Source: DASWDH01 sp035318505 (GTDB lineage Bacteria; Myxococcota_A; Polyangia; Polyangiales; Polyangiaceae). Taken from it: a stretch of DNA of 47,348 bases. The number at the start of each line of letters is the position of its first letter. The stretch's first letter is position 1. The notes beneath the pieces were generated by a model, which was not told where the DNA came from, searched no databases, and saw only the letters and a program-made list of their open reading frames with translations. Location: contig DATHEQ010000159.1 in NCBI GenBank assembly GCA_035318505.1, positions 1 through 47,348 of the forward strand, written 5' to 3'. Shown one piece after another: positions 25,860 to 35,251 of the stretch. Position numbers and translations under genes: made by a program.

Positions 25860-28800
25860 ATGGCTCGTATGAGACTCGTTTGGGTCTGGCTTATTGCTCT
25901 TAGCGTTGCAGTGATGACCGGTTGCGGTGGAGATGACACTCAAACTCCCGATCCGGTCGATGCAGCAAAAGATACGAAAACCGACACGGTTCCGTCGGAT
26001 GTTCGCTCCGACACACCGGATGCGCGAACCGACGCAACGACCGACACGGCCCCCGATGCGGTCAATCCGCCACCGGACGTGCGCCCCGATACTCCCAGTA
26101 CGCCCGACGTGATCCCCGACACCCCGCGTCCGCCGGACGCCCCCCGTCCCGACTCTCCGCCGGATGTGACTCCGCCTCCGCCGGACACCACGCCGCCGCC
26201 GCCGGACACCACGCCGCCGCCGCCGGATGTGACTCCGCCTCCGCCGGACACCATGCCGCCGCCGCCCGACGGGCCCGACGCGAGCGTGTGCTCGGCCGAC
26301 AGCCAGTGTCCCAATAACAGGCCGCACTGCAACACGACGACGGGCGCATGTGTATCTGCCTCCTCGATCGCCGTGTCACCGACGAGCCCCTCGATCGCTC
26401 TCGGCACGCAGCAGCAATTCCAGGCGACCGTCACCTACTCCGACAACAGCACTGGCCCCGGCACCACCGGCGTCAGCTGGACGTCGAGTGCTCCCGCTGT
26501 GGCGACGATCAACGCCACCAGCGGTCTCGCCCTCAGCCTCGCCATTGGCCCGACGACGATCACGGCAGCCTTGGGCACGGTCCAAGGCACCACCGTCCTG
26601 ATGGTGACCGACGCCACGCTCACCTCCATTGCTGTGACGCCCCCCACGCCGAGCAACGCGCTCGGAACGGCGCGTCAGTTCGTGGCGACGGGCACCTTCT
26701 CCAACGCCACGACCCAAGACCTGAGCAACCAGGTCACCTGGGGGTCGGACACCCCCAGCGTTGCTACCGTCAGCAATGCTGGTTTGGCCACGACCCTCGC
26801 CGTCGGGACCACCGTCGTCCGTGCGACCTCCGGAGCCGTGTCGGGCAGCACAGTGCTGACCGTCACGGATGCGGTTTTGGTCAGCCTGTCGGTGACACCG
26901 CCGACGCCGAGCATTGCGCGCCTGACCACGCTGTTCATGCACGTTACCGGCACCTACACCAACAACACGACGCAAGATCTCACCGCCCAAGCTGCGTGGA
27001 CTTCCTCGAATGTCAGCGTGGCGACGGTGAGCAACACCGCGGGAAGCCAAGGGCTCGTGACCGGAACCGGCGCGGGCACCTCGACGATCACCGCCACGGT
27101 CAGCGGCATTTCCGGAGCCACGTTACTCACCGTGACCGGCGCGGCTCTGCAATCGATCAACATCACCCCGAACACGCCCACCGTGGCGAAGGGCATCGTC
27201 CAGCCCTTCACCGCCATCGGCACTTACGACAACAGCACCACCCAGGATCTCACCACCCTCGTCACCTGGACCTCATCGGACACGACCAAAGCGGTCATCA
27301 GCAACACGCCTGGCAGCCAAGGTGTGGCCAGCACGGTCAACGCGGGCACGACGGACATCACCGCGACGTACGGTAGCGTCTCGGCGACGACGGTGTTCAC
27401 GATCACCGCGGCGAATCTCGTGTCGATCGCCGTTAACCCGACCAACCCGAGCATCGCCAAAGGAACCACCCAGCAATTTTTGGCGACGGGCACGTATACC
27501 GATAACTCGACTCAGGACATCACCAATCAGGTGACCTGGGGATCGTCGAGCATCGCCGTGGCAACGATCAGCAATGCGGTAGGAAGCCAAGGTACGGCGA
27601 CCGGCGTTGCGCTCGGTGACACGAACATCTTGGCGACTCTGACGGGTATCTCGGCGTCGACGACTCTCCACGTCAGCGACGCAACGCTCGTCTCCATCGG
27701 CATCACGCCCGCCACCCCGTCCATCGCCAAGGGCACCGACGTGCATTTCGTCGCGACGGGTACCTATACGGACGCCAGCACGCAGCCCCTCACCACGTCA
27801 GTGGCTTGGAACTCCTCGAACCCTGCAGTTGCAACCATCAGCAACTCGGCGGCAACCGAGGGATTCGCGCACGGCGCCACGGAGGGCGTCGTGACCATCT
27901 CCGCGACGCTCAATGGCGTCTCGGCGGTCACCCAGTTGACGGTAACGACGGCGACGCTCGTTTCGATTGAGCTCACGCCGGCGACACCGACCATCGCAAA
28001 CGGGACGACACAGGCGTTCACGGCCACCGGGAGATACACCGACAACACGACGCAGGATCTCACTGAGCTTGCGTCGTGGTCGTCTTCCAACGGCGTCCGT
28101 GCGACGGTGAGCAACGTGGCCGGTTCGCGCGGTGTGGCAACCGGCAACAGCGCCGGTGTGGCCACCATCACGGCGGCATACCAGGGAGTCTCGAGCTCCG
28201 TGGTGCTCACCATCAGTCAGGCGACGCTGGTGTCGATTTCCGTCAATCCACCAAGCCCGACCATCGCGGCGGGTACGACCAGGCAATACACGGCCACGGG
28301 AACCTACACCGACCAATCGACACAGGTCATCACCGCCAGTGTTCTATGGGACACCGCCGATCACCTTATCGCTACCATGAGCAACTCGCTCGGCAGCGAA
28401 GGTTTGGCGAGTGGTCTCACAGCGGGTGAGGTGAATGTCACCGCGACGCTCGGTTCGGTCGTGGGGACTGCACATCTCACCGTCATTGCGCCGCAGTTGG
28501 TGAGCGTTCAAGTTACGCCCCCCAACCCGTCCATTCCGCTGGGTACGACGCAGCAGTTCTCCGCCACCGGCATCTATACGCAAGGGCCGCCGCAAGATCT
28601 GACGGCGCAGGCAACCTGGTCTTCGTCTGCGACGAACGTCGCCACGATCAGCAACGCCAACCCAACGGAAGGAAAAGCAACCGCCCACGTCGCCGGAACT
28701 ACGATCATCACGGCCACGTTCAACGGTTTCAGCGGAACGACGAGCCTCGACGTCGTTGCGGCTGCGCTGCAGACGATCACCGTCACCCCGGCGGCCCAAA

Positions 28801-29576
28801 CCGTTGCGAAAGGCACGACGATTCAGTACATGGCCATCGGAACGTACACCGGCGGGGCGACAGTCGACCTGACCGATACCGCGACATGGGACACGTCCAA
28901 CCATGCCATGGCGACCGTCAGCAATGCGGGCGGCAGCCGTGGATTTGCCACGACGCTCCTGGAAGGCGGCCCGATCAACGTCACGGCGGTGTACGCCGCG
29001 GTGACGGGCACGACAACGCTCACCGTAACGGCGGCCACGCTCAGCACGATCGTGGTCACGCCGGCCACCCCGGTGATCGCGAGAGGGACGACCCAGCAAT
29101 TCATCGCCACCGGTACCTTCTCCGATTCGACGACTCAAGTATTGACCGCACAGGTCAATTGGGGCTCGAGCAACTCGAGCGTGGTATCGATCAGCAACGG
29201 CGTGGGTAGCGCAGGGCTGGCCACCGGTGTCGCCGCAGGAACGGGCATCACCATCACGGCCTCGCTCAACGGGAGTTCGGGATCCACGACCATGAGCGTG
29301 ACGTCAGCGACATTGTCGTCAATCTCGGTGACGCCGGCGAGCGGTGGCATCAATCCCGGCGACACGCGGCAGTACGCCGCGGTGGGCACGTATTCCGATG
29401 CAACGAGTCAGGACATCACGCAGCTCGTGACCTGGGCCTCGAGCACCCCCGGAACGGCCACCATCAGCAACGCCGCGGGCAGTCGAGGGCTCGCGACGGG
29501 TGTCGCCACCGGCACGACCAACATCACGGCGACGCAGGGAATCCGAGTGGGAACGGCATCACTGACCGTCAACTGA
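25860..29576 (+). CDS. Surface lipoprotein with twelve Ig-like (BIG_2) repeats
   Basis: 1238 residues. The lipoprotein signal ends in VMTGC (Cys22). An Asp/Pro/Thr stalk follows, including five copies of the heptad PDTTPPP or variants. Next is a small Cys segment, VCSADSQCPNNRPHCNTTTG, and then twelve tandem BIG_2 units of about 90 residues, each opening with a pattern like SIxVTPxxPSIAKGTTQQF and including a TQDLT strand and a SNxxGSxGxA strand. Such arrays are extended surface stalks or adhesins in many bacteria, and are common in myxobacteria. ATG 25860 has GGGAGG eight bases upstream. No enzymatic domain follows the repeats. A strong hairpin lies downstream of its stop. Confidence 0.9.
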   Translation: MARMRLVWVWLIALSVAVMTGCGGDDTQTPDPVDAAKDTKTDTVPSDVRSDTPDARTDATTDTAPDAVNPPPDVRPDTPSTPDVIPDTPRPPDAPRPDSPPDVTPPPPDTTPPPPDTTPPPPDVTPPPPDTMPPPPDGPDASVCSADSQCPNNRPHCNTTTGACVSASSIAVSPTSPSIALGTQQQFQATVTYSDNSTGPGTTGVSWTSSAPAVATINATSGLALSLAIGPTTITAALGTVQGTTVLMVTDATLTSIAVTPPTPSNALGTARQFVATGTFSNATTQDLSNQVTWGSDTPSVATVSNAGLATTLAVGTTVVRATSGAVSGSTVLTVTDAVLVSLSVTPPTPSIARLTTLFMHVTGTYTNNTTQDLTAQAAWTSSNVSVATVSNTAGSQGLVTGTGAGTSTITATVSGISGATLLTVTGAALQSINITPNTPTVAKGIVQPFTAIGTYDNSTTQDLTTLVTWTSSDTTKAVISNTPGSQGVASTVNAGTTDITATYGSVSATTVFTITAANLVSIAVNPTNPSIAKGTTQQFLATGTYTDNSTQDITNQVTWGSSSIAVATISNAVGSQGTATGVALGDTNILATLTGISASTTLHVSDATLVSIGITPATPSIAKGTDVHFVATGTYTDASTQPLTTSVAWNSSNPAVATISNSAATEGFAHGATEGVVTISATLNGVSAVTQLTVTTATLVSIELTPATPTIANGTTQAFTATGRYTDNTTQDLTELASWSSSNGVRATVSNVAGSRGVATGNSAGVATITAAYQGVSSSVVLTISQATLVSISVNPPSPTIAAGTTRQYTATGTYTDQSTQVITASVLWDTADHLIATMSNSLGSEGLASGLTAGEVNVTATLGSVVGTAHLTVIAPQLVSVQVTPPNPSIPLGTTQQFSATGIYTQGPPQDLTAQATWSSSATNVATISNANPTEGKATAHVAGTTIITATFNGFSGTTSLDVVAAALQTITVTPAAQTVAKGTTIQYMAIGTYTGGATVDLTDTATWDTSNHAMATVSNAGGSRGFATTLLEGGPINVTAVYAAVTGTTTLTVTAATLSTIVVTPATPVIARGTTQQFIATGTFSDSTTQVLTAQVNWGSSNSSVVSISNGVGSAGLATGVAAGTGITITASLNGSSGSTTMSVTSATLSSISVTPASGGINPGDTRQYAAVGTYSDATSQDITQLVTWASSTPGTATISNAAGSRGLATGVATGTTNITATQGIRVGTASLTVN
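26160..26264 (+). repeat. Five 21-bp tandem units encoding PDTTPPP
   Basis: Copies at 26160-26180, 26181-26201, 26202-26222, 26223-26243 and 26244-26264. Copies 2 and 3 are identical; 1 and 4 are identical to each other (GATGTGACT variant), suggesting duplication of pairs. Units are whole codons, so gain or loss changes only stalk length. Confidence 0.88.
26370..29573 (+). repeat. Array of twelve diverged ~270-bp units (BIG_2 repeats)
   Basis: Units are about 270 bp long and show matching protein motifs, with repeated words such as AGCAAC and GGCACGTA-like stretches. They are diverged enough that the DNA is not a perfect tandem array. In protein terms the start points are the SIAV/SLSV/SINI-type strands; the twelfth, SISVTPASGG, lacks the PSIAKG turn. 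Confidence 0.8.
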
Positions 29577-29901
29577 CGGCGCTCCCCGACCAAGCAGAAC
29601 CGCTGGGCTTCGACTTCGGTCGAAGCCCAGCATCGTTTTGTGGTCTCTCTTGTGACTTTTGGCCCCATCCATTCACGCAATAGCTTTGGAGCTAGGGCGG
29701 AAGACCGGGCGGAATTTGATCGCATTTGCGCCGTTGCGCTACTTAGATGCTGATTGCCAAGAGTGGCGTTTTCTGCGCGGGCCTCGTGCATGGCGCAGGG
29801 GCTCGAGGCCTTGTCCTTGTGGAGTGCTGCGCCGATTTCGTCATGGTCAGTCTTGTCGGTTCGTACCGGCGCAAGCATTCGCGATGAAGTAAGGAAAGCT
29901 C
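29577..29901. other. Spacer after the BIG_2 gene
   Basis: 325 bp without a gene. It contains the terminator at 29602-29640. Beyond it I see no promoter, RNA or repeat I can defend. A two-codon ATG-AAG-TAA at 29884-29892 lies just before the next gene, but nothing suggests that it is functional. Confidence 0.5.
29602..29640 (+). terminator. Rho-independent terminator after the BIG_2 gene
   Basis: GCTGGGCTTCGAC (29602-29614) pairs perfectly with GTCGAAGCCCAGC (29619-29631) around a stable TTCG tetraloop. ATCGTTTTG follows, a short T-run. A 13-bp perfect stem with TTCG loop 25 bp past the stop codon is a convincing terminator for the + strand. Confidence 0.85.
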
Positions 29902-30630
29902 GTGAATAGGTCTTTTGCTTGGCGCTTCGCGCCGCTCCTCGCCCTCCTGCAGGTGGCTGTGATCCACTGCGGGGGCAGCGACAACAGCGACATCAATGCC
30001 GATGCGGGGCGCCTCCATGACGCCGGTGGGTTCGCCGGCGCGTCCGACGCGCGGGCCGATGCCACCGTGACACCGCCGGCGTGCCCACCTTTGCAACCGG
30101 TTCCGGGTCGCATTTGCCCAGCCCCGATGCTCTTGTGCCCGTACGGCGAGCAGATCTGCGTTTGCAGCACCAGCGTTCCTTGGACGTGCTTCGACTCGAC
30201 CGATGCCGGCACACGGCCGGAAGGTGGCGGAAGCGACGGCGCTGGAGGAACGGGCGGCGGTTCGATCGATGCTGGCGGCGCGGGCGGCACCCGTCCTCCC
30301 GATGGCGGAGGACGCGCCGATGGATCGACCGCCGATGGTAGTGCCGATGCGGGCCGTGATGCCGGTCGCGGAGGCGGCGGCGCCGGTGGCACCGCTGGAA
30401 TGGGGGGCCGCGGCGGCGCTGGCACCGCGGGTACCGGTGGACGCGGAGGCGGCGGTGGTCGCGGCGGTCGCGGAGCCACGACGAGTGACGGCTCGGCCGA
30501 TGCGCGTGACGGATCACGTGATGGCCGAGGCGACACGATAGCGCCCGACGCAACGGACGATGACGGCGGATCCACCGACGACGGCGCCATCGGCGACGAT
30601 GCGGGTGACTCCGGTGACGACGGGGGCTGA
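29902..30630 (+). CDS. Gly/Asp-rich lipoprotein-like exported protein
   Basis: 242 residues. A GTG start at 29902 follows AAGGA. The N-terminus has Arg, a hydrophobic run and IHCGG; His before the Cys is atypical for a lipobox, so lipidation is uncertain. After a short Cys-containing segment (CPPLQPVPGRICPAP to VPWTCFD) the rest is low-complexity Gly/Asp/Ala/Arg sequence. I do not recognise a domain. The architecture of signal, small Cys segment and disordered Gly-rich tail is frequent in myxobacterial secretomes. Codon bias in the tail is extreme because of the Gly codons. It follows the BIG_2 gene but is separated by a terminator. Confidence 0.65.
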   Translation: MNRSFAWRFAPLLALLQVAVIHCGGSDNSDINADAGRLHDAGGFAGASDARADATVTPPACPPLQPVPGRICPAPMLLCPYGEQICVCSTSVPWTCFDSTDAGTRPEGGGSDGAGGTGGGSIDAGGAGGTRPPDGGGRADGSTADGSADAGRDAGRGGGGAGGTAGMGGRGGAGTAGTGGRGGGGGRGGRGATTSDGSADARDGSRDGRGDTIAPDATDDDGGSTDDGAIGDDAGDSGDDGG

Positions 30631-30700
30631 CCTCACCGCAGCATGAGCGGGGGGCTGCTCGACAACGCGCCGGCCCGTCGCGTGCGCAAGTGCGAGCGCG

Positions 30701-32218
30701 CTATTGCAGCGAACGTTGCACCAAGGTGCGCAGTGCTTCGGGGGAGAACGGCTTTTCGAGGCGTGCGTTGGGCACCGAGTCGAGAAACCCCGCGCCCCGC
30801 GTGGAGAAAGGGCCGCCCGTCATGAAGATGATCCGGTTCACGAACTGAGGAGCGATCTGTTCGAGCGAACGATAGAGGTCGTAGCCGCTCATCTGCGGCA
30901 TCAAGATATCGCAGAGGATGACGTCGTACTGTTCGCCGCGCTCGAGCCGCCGGATGGCGTCCCGCGCCGTGTAAACCGCCGTCACTTCGTGCGCCGGGTC
31001 GAGAATGCGCGCGATGGCGCTACCGATGCGAGGCTCGTCGTCGACGACGAGGACGCGTGCGCGCTGGCGCGCCGCGCGGCGAGCCGGCGAGGTGACGGCC
31101 GACTCGACGCCTTCTCCGGCGGGCAAGAGGAGAATCTTGAAGGTCGGACCTTGGTCGCCGGTATTTTCGACGAGGAGCTCACCGCCGCTGTCGTGGATGA
31201 GGCGATGGGACAGCGCGAGACCGAGGCCGGCACTTTCACGCAGCCGGCTCATGGGGAACGGATCGAGGGTCTCGACCGAGGGAACGGTGGCTTGCCCGGA
31301 GCACTGGATCTCGACCAATATGCGGTCGCTCGGCAGGTGCCGCATTGTCACGCGGATCTCGTTCTTTTGTGCGTCCGTTTCACCGAGCGCGTGCGTGGCA
31401 TTGAGCAGCAGATTCAGAAGGACGTGCGCCAGCTGCGATTCATTGGACTGAGCGGGAGGCACGACGTCGAAATCGAGAGCGAGACGCGCCCGATGCCGAA
31501 TTTCCATGCTGGCCATGGAGATCGCGGCGCGCAGCGCGCGTTCGACGTCGACTGGGCCCTGCCGGTCCGACTCCGGACGGGCGAACATTTTGAGGTCGCG
31601 CACGGTGCGCCGCACGCGCTCCGCCCCCTCCAACGCGTCGCGCAGGGCTGCCAACACGGCCAAAAGCTCGGGCGTAGTCTCGGAAAGCCCCTGTAGATGC
31701 TCGATGGCGAAGCTCAAGTTGCCCATTGCGTAGGCAAGGGGGTTATTGATTTCGTGAGCAATGCCCGCGGCCAGCTGACCGAGTGACACCATTCGATCGG
31801 ACAACTCGCGACCGGCTCCGGCCATTTCCGTATCCGCGTCGAAAAAAAGACAAAAACCGCCCTCTGACGAGGGAGCGAGGCTCACCACTGCCACCAGCGT
31901 TCGGATGCGCCGGCCATCTTTGCGCACACAGAAGAGCTCGAAGACGCGGCACCCGCGGCTCTGTGCAATTTCGCGCCGCGACGCGGAAAAGCGCGCGCGT
32001 TGCTCGGGCGAGATGAATGCGTCGAGCGATTGCCCGGGGAGCCCGCCGTCGGCCGACCAACCCAAGAGCGCACGGAGCGCGCCGTTCGATTCGACGATGA
32101 TGCCTTCACCCTTCCAAATGACGACGCCGACGACGTTGGATGCGAACAGCGCAGCGCAAGCGGCAGGGCCGTGCTCCGATTCGGGCGTGTTGGACATGAT
32201 GGATTGAACACGGCCCAT
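30701..32218 (-). CDS. PAS histidine kinase with C-terminal receiver (hybrid), degenerate G1 box
   Basis: 505 residues from ATG 32218. Residues about 15-130 form a PAS domain. A dimerisation helix follows with phospho-acceptor His155 in GIAHEINNPLAYAMGN. The HATPase domain has its N-box at LLNLLLNATHAL (Asn273) and G2 at AGLGLALS. But the G1 segment reads VEIQCSGQATV instead of the DxGxG pattern, so the adenine-binding Asp is missing. A receiver domain occupies about 388-505 with the phosphorylatable Asp437 in ILCDILMPQMSG. No membrane helix, so it is cytoplasmic. A start at 32275 or 32197 is also possible. It may have weak kinase activity or act as a phospho-relay. Confidence 0.83.
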   Translation of the reverse strand: MGRVQSIMSNTPESEHGPAACAALFASNVVGVVIWKGEGIIVESNGALRALLGWSADGGLPGQSLDAFISPEQRARFSASRREIAQSRGCRVFELFCVRKDGRRIRTLVAVVSLAPSSEGGFCLFFDADTEMAGAGRELSDRMVSLGQLAAGIAHEINNPLAYAMGNLSFAIEHLQGLSETTPELLAVLAALRDALEGAERVRRTVRDLKMFARPESDRQGPVDVERALRAAISMASMEIRHRARLALDFDVVPPAQSNESQLAHVLLNLLLNATHALGETDAQKNEIRVTMRHLPSDRILVEIQCSGQATVPSVETLDPFPMSRLRESAGLGLALSHRLIHDSGGELLVENTGDQGPTFKILLLPAGEGVESAVTSPARRAARQRARVLVVDDEPRIGSAIARILDPAHEVTAVYTARDAIRRLERGEQYDVILCDILMPQMSGYDLYRSLEQIAPQFVNRIIFMTGGPFSTRGAGFLDSVPNARLEKPFSPEALRTLVQRSLQ

Positions 32219-32322
32219 AATCAGTTCCGCCGACGCCCGCAAGGGACGAGGCTCGGGCCAACGTTCTGCGGGCACTCAGGGAGGGCGCGCCTCACAACGA
32301 CTGAGCGCGGATCTCGCGTCGC

Positions 32323-33258
32323 TCAGTTGCCGCGGATGAGAGCCGACATGAGCGGTGTGCTCGCATACCTCTCGCCCGTATCGCAGACCATCATGACCAC
32401 GAGTTTGCCTTCGAGCTCCGGGCGGCGTGCGACGACGAGTGCGGCCGAGAGCGCGGCCCCCGACGAGATCCCGGCCAAAATGCCTTCCTCCCGCGCCAGG
32501 CGCCGCGAGTGCTCGATGGCGGCGTCCTCGCTCACCGTGGCGATCTCGTCGATGACGGCACGGTTCAAGATCTTGGGAATGAATCCCGCACCGATGCCCT
32601 GGATGATGTGATTCTTGGGCGCACGACCGGAGAGCACGGCGGCGTTCTCGGGCTCGACGGCCACAATGCGCACAGCCGGTGCTTTTTGTTTGAGCACTTC
32701 GCCAACGCCGGTGATGGTGCCTCCCGTGCCGACGCCGGCCACGAACGCCGCGACCGCGCCGGAAGTGTCGTCCCAAATCTCGACCGCGGTCGTGCGCCGG
32801 TGGATTTCGGGATTGGCGGGGTTGTCGAACTGCTCGAGCCGGATCGACCCCGGGATGGAGTTGGCCAGCTCTTCGGCGCGCACGCGCGCCTCGCGCATGA
32901 GCGTGCCCGGCGTGAGGACGACCTCCGCTCCGAGGTAACGCAGGAGCGCGATGCGCTCGGTCGACATGCGCTCGGGCATGGTGAGGATCAAGCGATAGCC
33001 GCGCGACGCGGCCAAAAACGCGAGGGCGATGCCGGTGTTGCCACTCGTGCACTCCACGATCGTCATCCCGGCCTTGAGCTCGCCGCGCTGCTCCTTGTCC
33101 TCGATCATGGCGACGCCGATGCGGTCCTTGATACTTCCGCAAGGGTTGCGCGATTCGAGCTTGGCCACGATACGGCCGGGCAAGCCCGCTCCGATGCGTC
33201 GCAGCTCGACCATGGGCGTGTGGCCGACGGTCGCGGCGATATCGCGGAAGATCGTCAT
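32323..33258 (-). CDS. cysK: Cysteine synthase A (O-acetylserine sulfhydrylase)
   Basis: 311 residues. It makes L-cysteine from O-acetyl-L-serine and sulfide with PLP. The Schiff-base lysine lies in NPCGSIKDRIG, the substrate loop is TSGNTGIALA, the phosphate-binding loop GVGTGGTITG and the C-terminal PLP contact SSGAALSAAL. Length and motifs fit CysK. Its start codon overlaps the stop of the cysA gene (ATGA), so it is the last gene of the sulfate operon. Uptake and final assimilation are thus under one promoter; reduction genes are not here. ATG 33258 is the only fitting start; the frame upstream is open but belongs to cysA. Confidence 0.94.
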   Translation of the reverse strand: MTIFRDIAATVGHTPMVELRRIGAGLPGRIVAKLESRNPCGSIKDRIGVAMIEDKEQRGELKAGMTIVECTSGNTGIALAFLAASRGYRLILTMPERMSTERIALLRYLGAEVVLTPGTLMREARVRAEELANSIPGSIRLEQFDNPANPEIHRRTTAVEIWDDTSGAVAAFVAGVGTGGTITGVGEVLKQKAPAVRIVAVEPENAAVLSGRAPKNHIIQGIGAGFIPKILNRAVIDEIATVSEDAAIEHSRRLAREEGILAGISSGAALSAALVVARRPELEGKLVVMMVCDTGERYASTPLMSALIRGN

Positions 33259-34322
33259 ATCGTGTAGTCCTCGACGAACACCTTTGCCTCTTTGAGATCG
33301 ACCATCACGCGGTCGCCTTGCTCGACACCGAGTCCGTCGACCTCGCCTTTCGCCATCTGCACCGTGACCGCCTCGCCGGTGCCCAGCCTGACGGCGAGCT
33401 TGACGTTGCCACCAATGCGCGTCATGCGCTCGATGCGCGCCAATTGGACGTTGGCGATGGGTTCGTCGGTCGGCTTTTCGAGACGGATGTCCTGCGGGCG
33501 CACGAACGCTTGGACGCTCGCCCCGTTCTCTGCGCCGGCTGGTCCCGCGACGGCGAAAGACCCCATGTCGGCCCTTCCGTCGCGGATTTGCCCACGCAAA
33601 ACATTGGCTCCTCCCAAGAACGACGCCACGAACGGCGTGGCCGGTCGGTCGTAGAGATCGTGCGGGGTGCCCGACTGCACGACCTTGCCGTCTTGCAAGA
33701 GCACCACGTGCTCGGAAAGCTCGAACGCCTCTTCTTGATCGTGGGTGACGAGGATGGTCGTCACGCCGGTGCTCGTTTGAAACTCGGAAAGCCACTCCCG
33801 GAGCTCGACGCGAACCCGCGCGTCGAGGGCGCCGAACGGCTCGTCCAGCAAAAGCACCTTGGGACGGATGGCGAGGGCGCGCGCCAGTGCGATGCGCTGT
33901 CGCTGGCCGCCGGAGAGCTGACTCGGATAGCGCGCGCCGTAGCCGGGGAGCTTGACGAGGGAGAGCAGCTCTTCGACTTTGGCGTCGATCGCCGCGCGTC
34001 CCGTTTTTCGAATGCGCAGACCGAATCCGATGTTGTCGTGAACGGTCATGTGATCGAAGAGCGCGTAGCTCTGGAAGGCGAATCCCACGCCGCGCGCGCG
34101 GGCCGGTGTGGTCGTGCAATCGGAGCCGTCGATCTCGATGCGCCCCTCGTCCGGCTCTTCGAGACCTGCGATCAGGCGGAGCACCGTCGATTTTCCCGAT
34201 CCGGACGGCCCGAGGAGCGACGTGATGTGCCCGGTGGGCGCAGCGAAGCTCACCCCGGTGGCGGCGGCGGCTTCTCCTTGGCGCCCGAAGCGTTTGCTCA
34301 ATCCGTGCACGACGACGCTCAT
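33255..34322 (-). CDS. cysA: Sulfate/thiosulfate ABC transporter ATP-binding protein
   Basis: 355 residues. Walker A is GPSGSGKST (about 38-46), signature LSGGQRQRIALARAL, Walker B VLLLDEPFGALDARVR and switch His in TTILVTHDQEEAF. The C-terminal third is a TOBE-like regulatory domain (VQAFVRPQDIRLEKP). It powers import through the CysT/CysW permeases encoded just upstream, with four-base or near overlaps at each junction. The operon content, with a sulfate-type binding protein and cysK, supports sulfate rather than molybdate or sugar. Confidence 0.93.
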   Translation of the reverse strand: MSVVVHGLSKRFGRQGEAAAATGVSFAAPTGHITSLLGPSGSGKSTVLRLIAGLEEPDEGRIEIDGSDCTTTPARARGVGFAFQSYALFDHMTVHDNIGFGLRIRKTGRAAIDAKVEELLSLVKLPGYGARYPSQLSGGQRQRIALARALAIRPKVLLLDEPFGALDARVRVELREWLSEFQTSTGVTTILVTHDQEEAFELSEHVVLLQDGKVVQSGTPHDLYDRPATPFVASFLGGANVLRGQIRDGRADMGSFAVAGPAGAENGASVQAFVRPQDIRLEKPTDEPIANVQLARIERMTRIGGNVKLAVRLGTGEAVTVQMAKGEVDGLGVEQGDRVMVDLKEAKVFVEDYTI

Positions 34323-35251
34323 CGTCCCCCCGTTGGCTGCGCGGGCAGCGCGAAGGGAAGCGCGTGGCCCGCGGCGGGAGCGCCGCGGCGTTGTCGGCTC
34401 ACGGCGCGCTCGACCAGCTTCTTGAAAATGAGCGTGGCCACTGCCAACAGCGTCAAGAGCGAAGCGACCGCGAACGCGCCCACGAACCGGTATTCGTTGT
34501 AGAGGATCTCCACCTCGAGCGGCATGGTATTGGTTTGACCGCGCACGTGTCCCGAGACGACCGACACCGCGCCGAATTCCCCCATTGCTCGCGCGTTGCA
34601 GAGGATGACCCCATAGAGCACGCCCCAGCGGATCTTCGGCAGCGAGACGTGCCAGAAGATTTGCCAGCCGCTAGCCCCCAAGATGAAGGCCGCTTCTTCT
34701 TCCGCGCTGCCCTGGGCCTGCATGACCGCCAGTACCTCACGCGCCACCAGTGAGAAGGTGACGAACGCGGTGGCGAGCACGATCCCCGGCACGGCGAAGA
34801 TGATCGAGACTCCATGATCGCCGAGAAATGGCCCGAACCATCCTTGCGCGCCGAACAGAAGCACGAAGATCAACCCCGCAATGACGGGCGATACGCTGAA
34901 CGGAAGATCGATGAGCGCGAGCAGCACGCTCTTGCCGAAAAAATCGTAACGCGCCAAAAGCCAAGCCGCGCAAACACCAAACGCAAAGTTCAAAGGGACG
35001 ACGATGGCGGCGATGAGCAGCGTGAGACGAATCGCCGAAAGCGCCTCATCGTCGATGATGGCCGCAAAATAGGCGGCCGGCCCCTTGGCGAACGCTTCCG
35101 CAAAAACCAGCAGCAAGGGAACGAGCAGGAACATCGCGACGAAGGCGAGGGCGATGGTGGTAAGCAACCGGCGCACCCACGGTCGTTCCGAGGCGACCCC
35201 CACCTGCCGCCGACTGGCGACCGATCGAATCGGCGGCAGCGACGCGCTCAC
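34319..35251 (-). CDS. cysW: Sulfate ABC transporter permease CysW
   Basis: 310 residues with six predicted helices. The start is GTG 35251, whose GTGA overlaps the cysT stop. The coupling motif reads EEEAAFILGASGWQIFWHVSLP and the C-terminal part GVLYGVILCNARAMGEFGAVSVVSGHV is typical of CysW, which pairs with CysT in the inner membrane. The open frame extends far upstream into cysT and the binding-protein gene; that part is not protein coding. The stop overlaps the cysA start by 4 bp. Confidence 0.92.
   Translation of the reverse strand: MSASLPPIRSVASRRQVGVASERPWVRRLLTTIALAFVAMFLLVPLLLVFAEAFAKGPAAYFAAIIDDEALSAIRLTLLIAAIVVPLNFAFGVCAAWLLARYDFFGKSVLLALIDLPFSVSPVIAGLIFVLLFGAQGWFGPFLGDHGVSIIFAVPGIVLATAFVTFSLVAREVLAVMQAQGSAEEEAAFILGASGWQIFWHVSLPKIRWGVLYGVILCNARAMGEFGAVSVVSGHVRGQTNTMPLEVEILYNEYRFVGAFAVASLLTLLAVATLIFKKLVERAVSRQRRGAPAAGHALPFALPAQPTGGR

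Noticed and set aside
25860..29576. CRISPR-like array
   Set aside because: Repeats are about 270 bp, diverged, in one open reading frame and match Ig-like protein domains. There are no short direct repeats with unique spacers.
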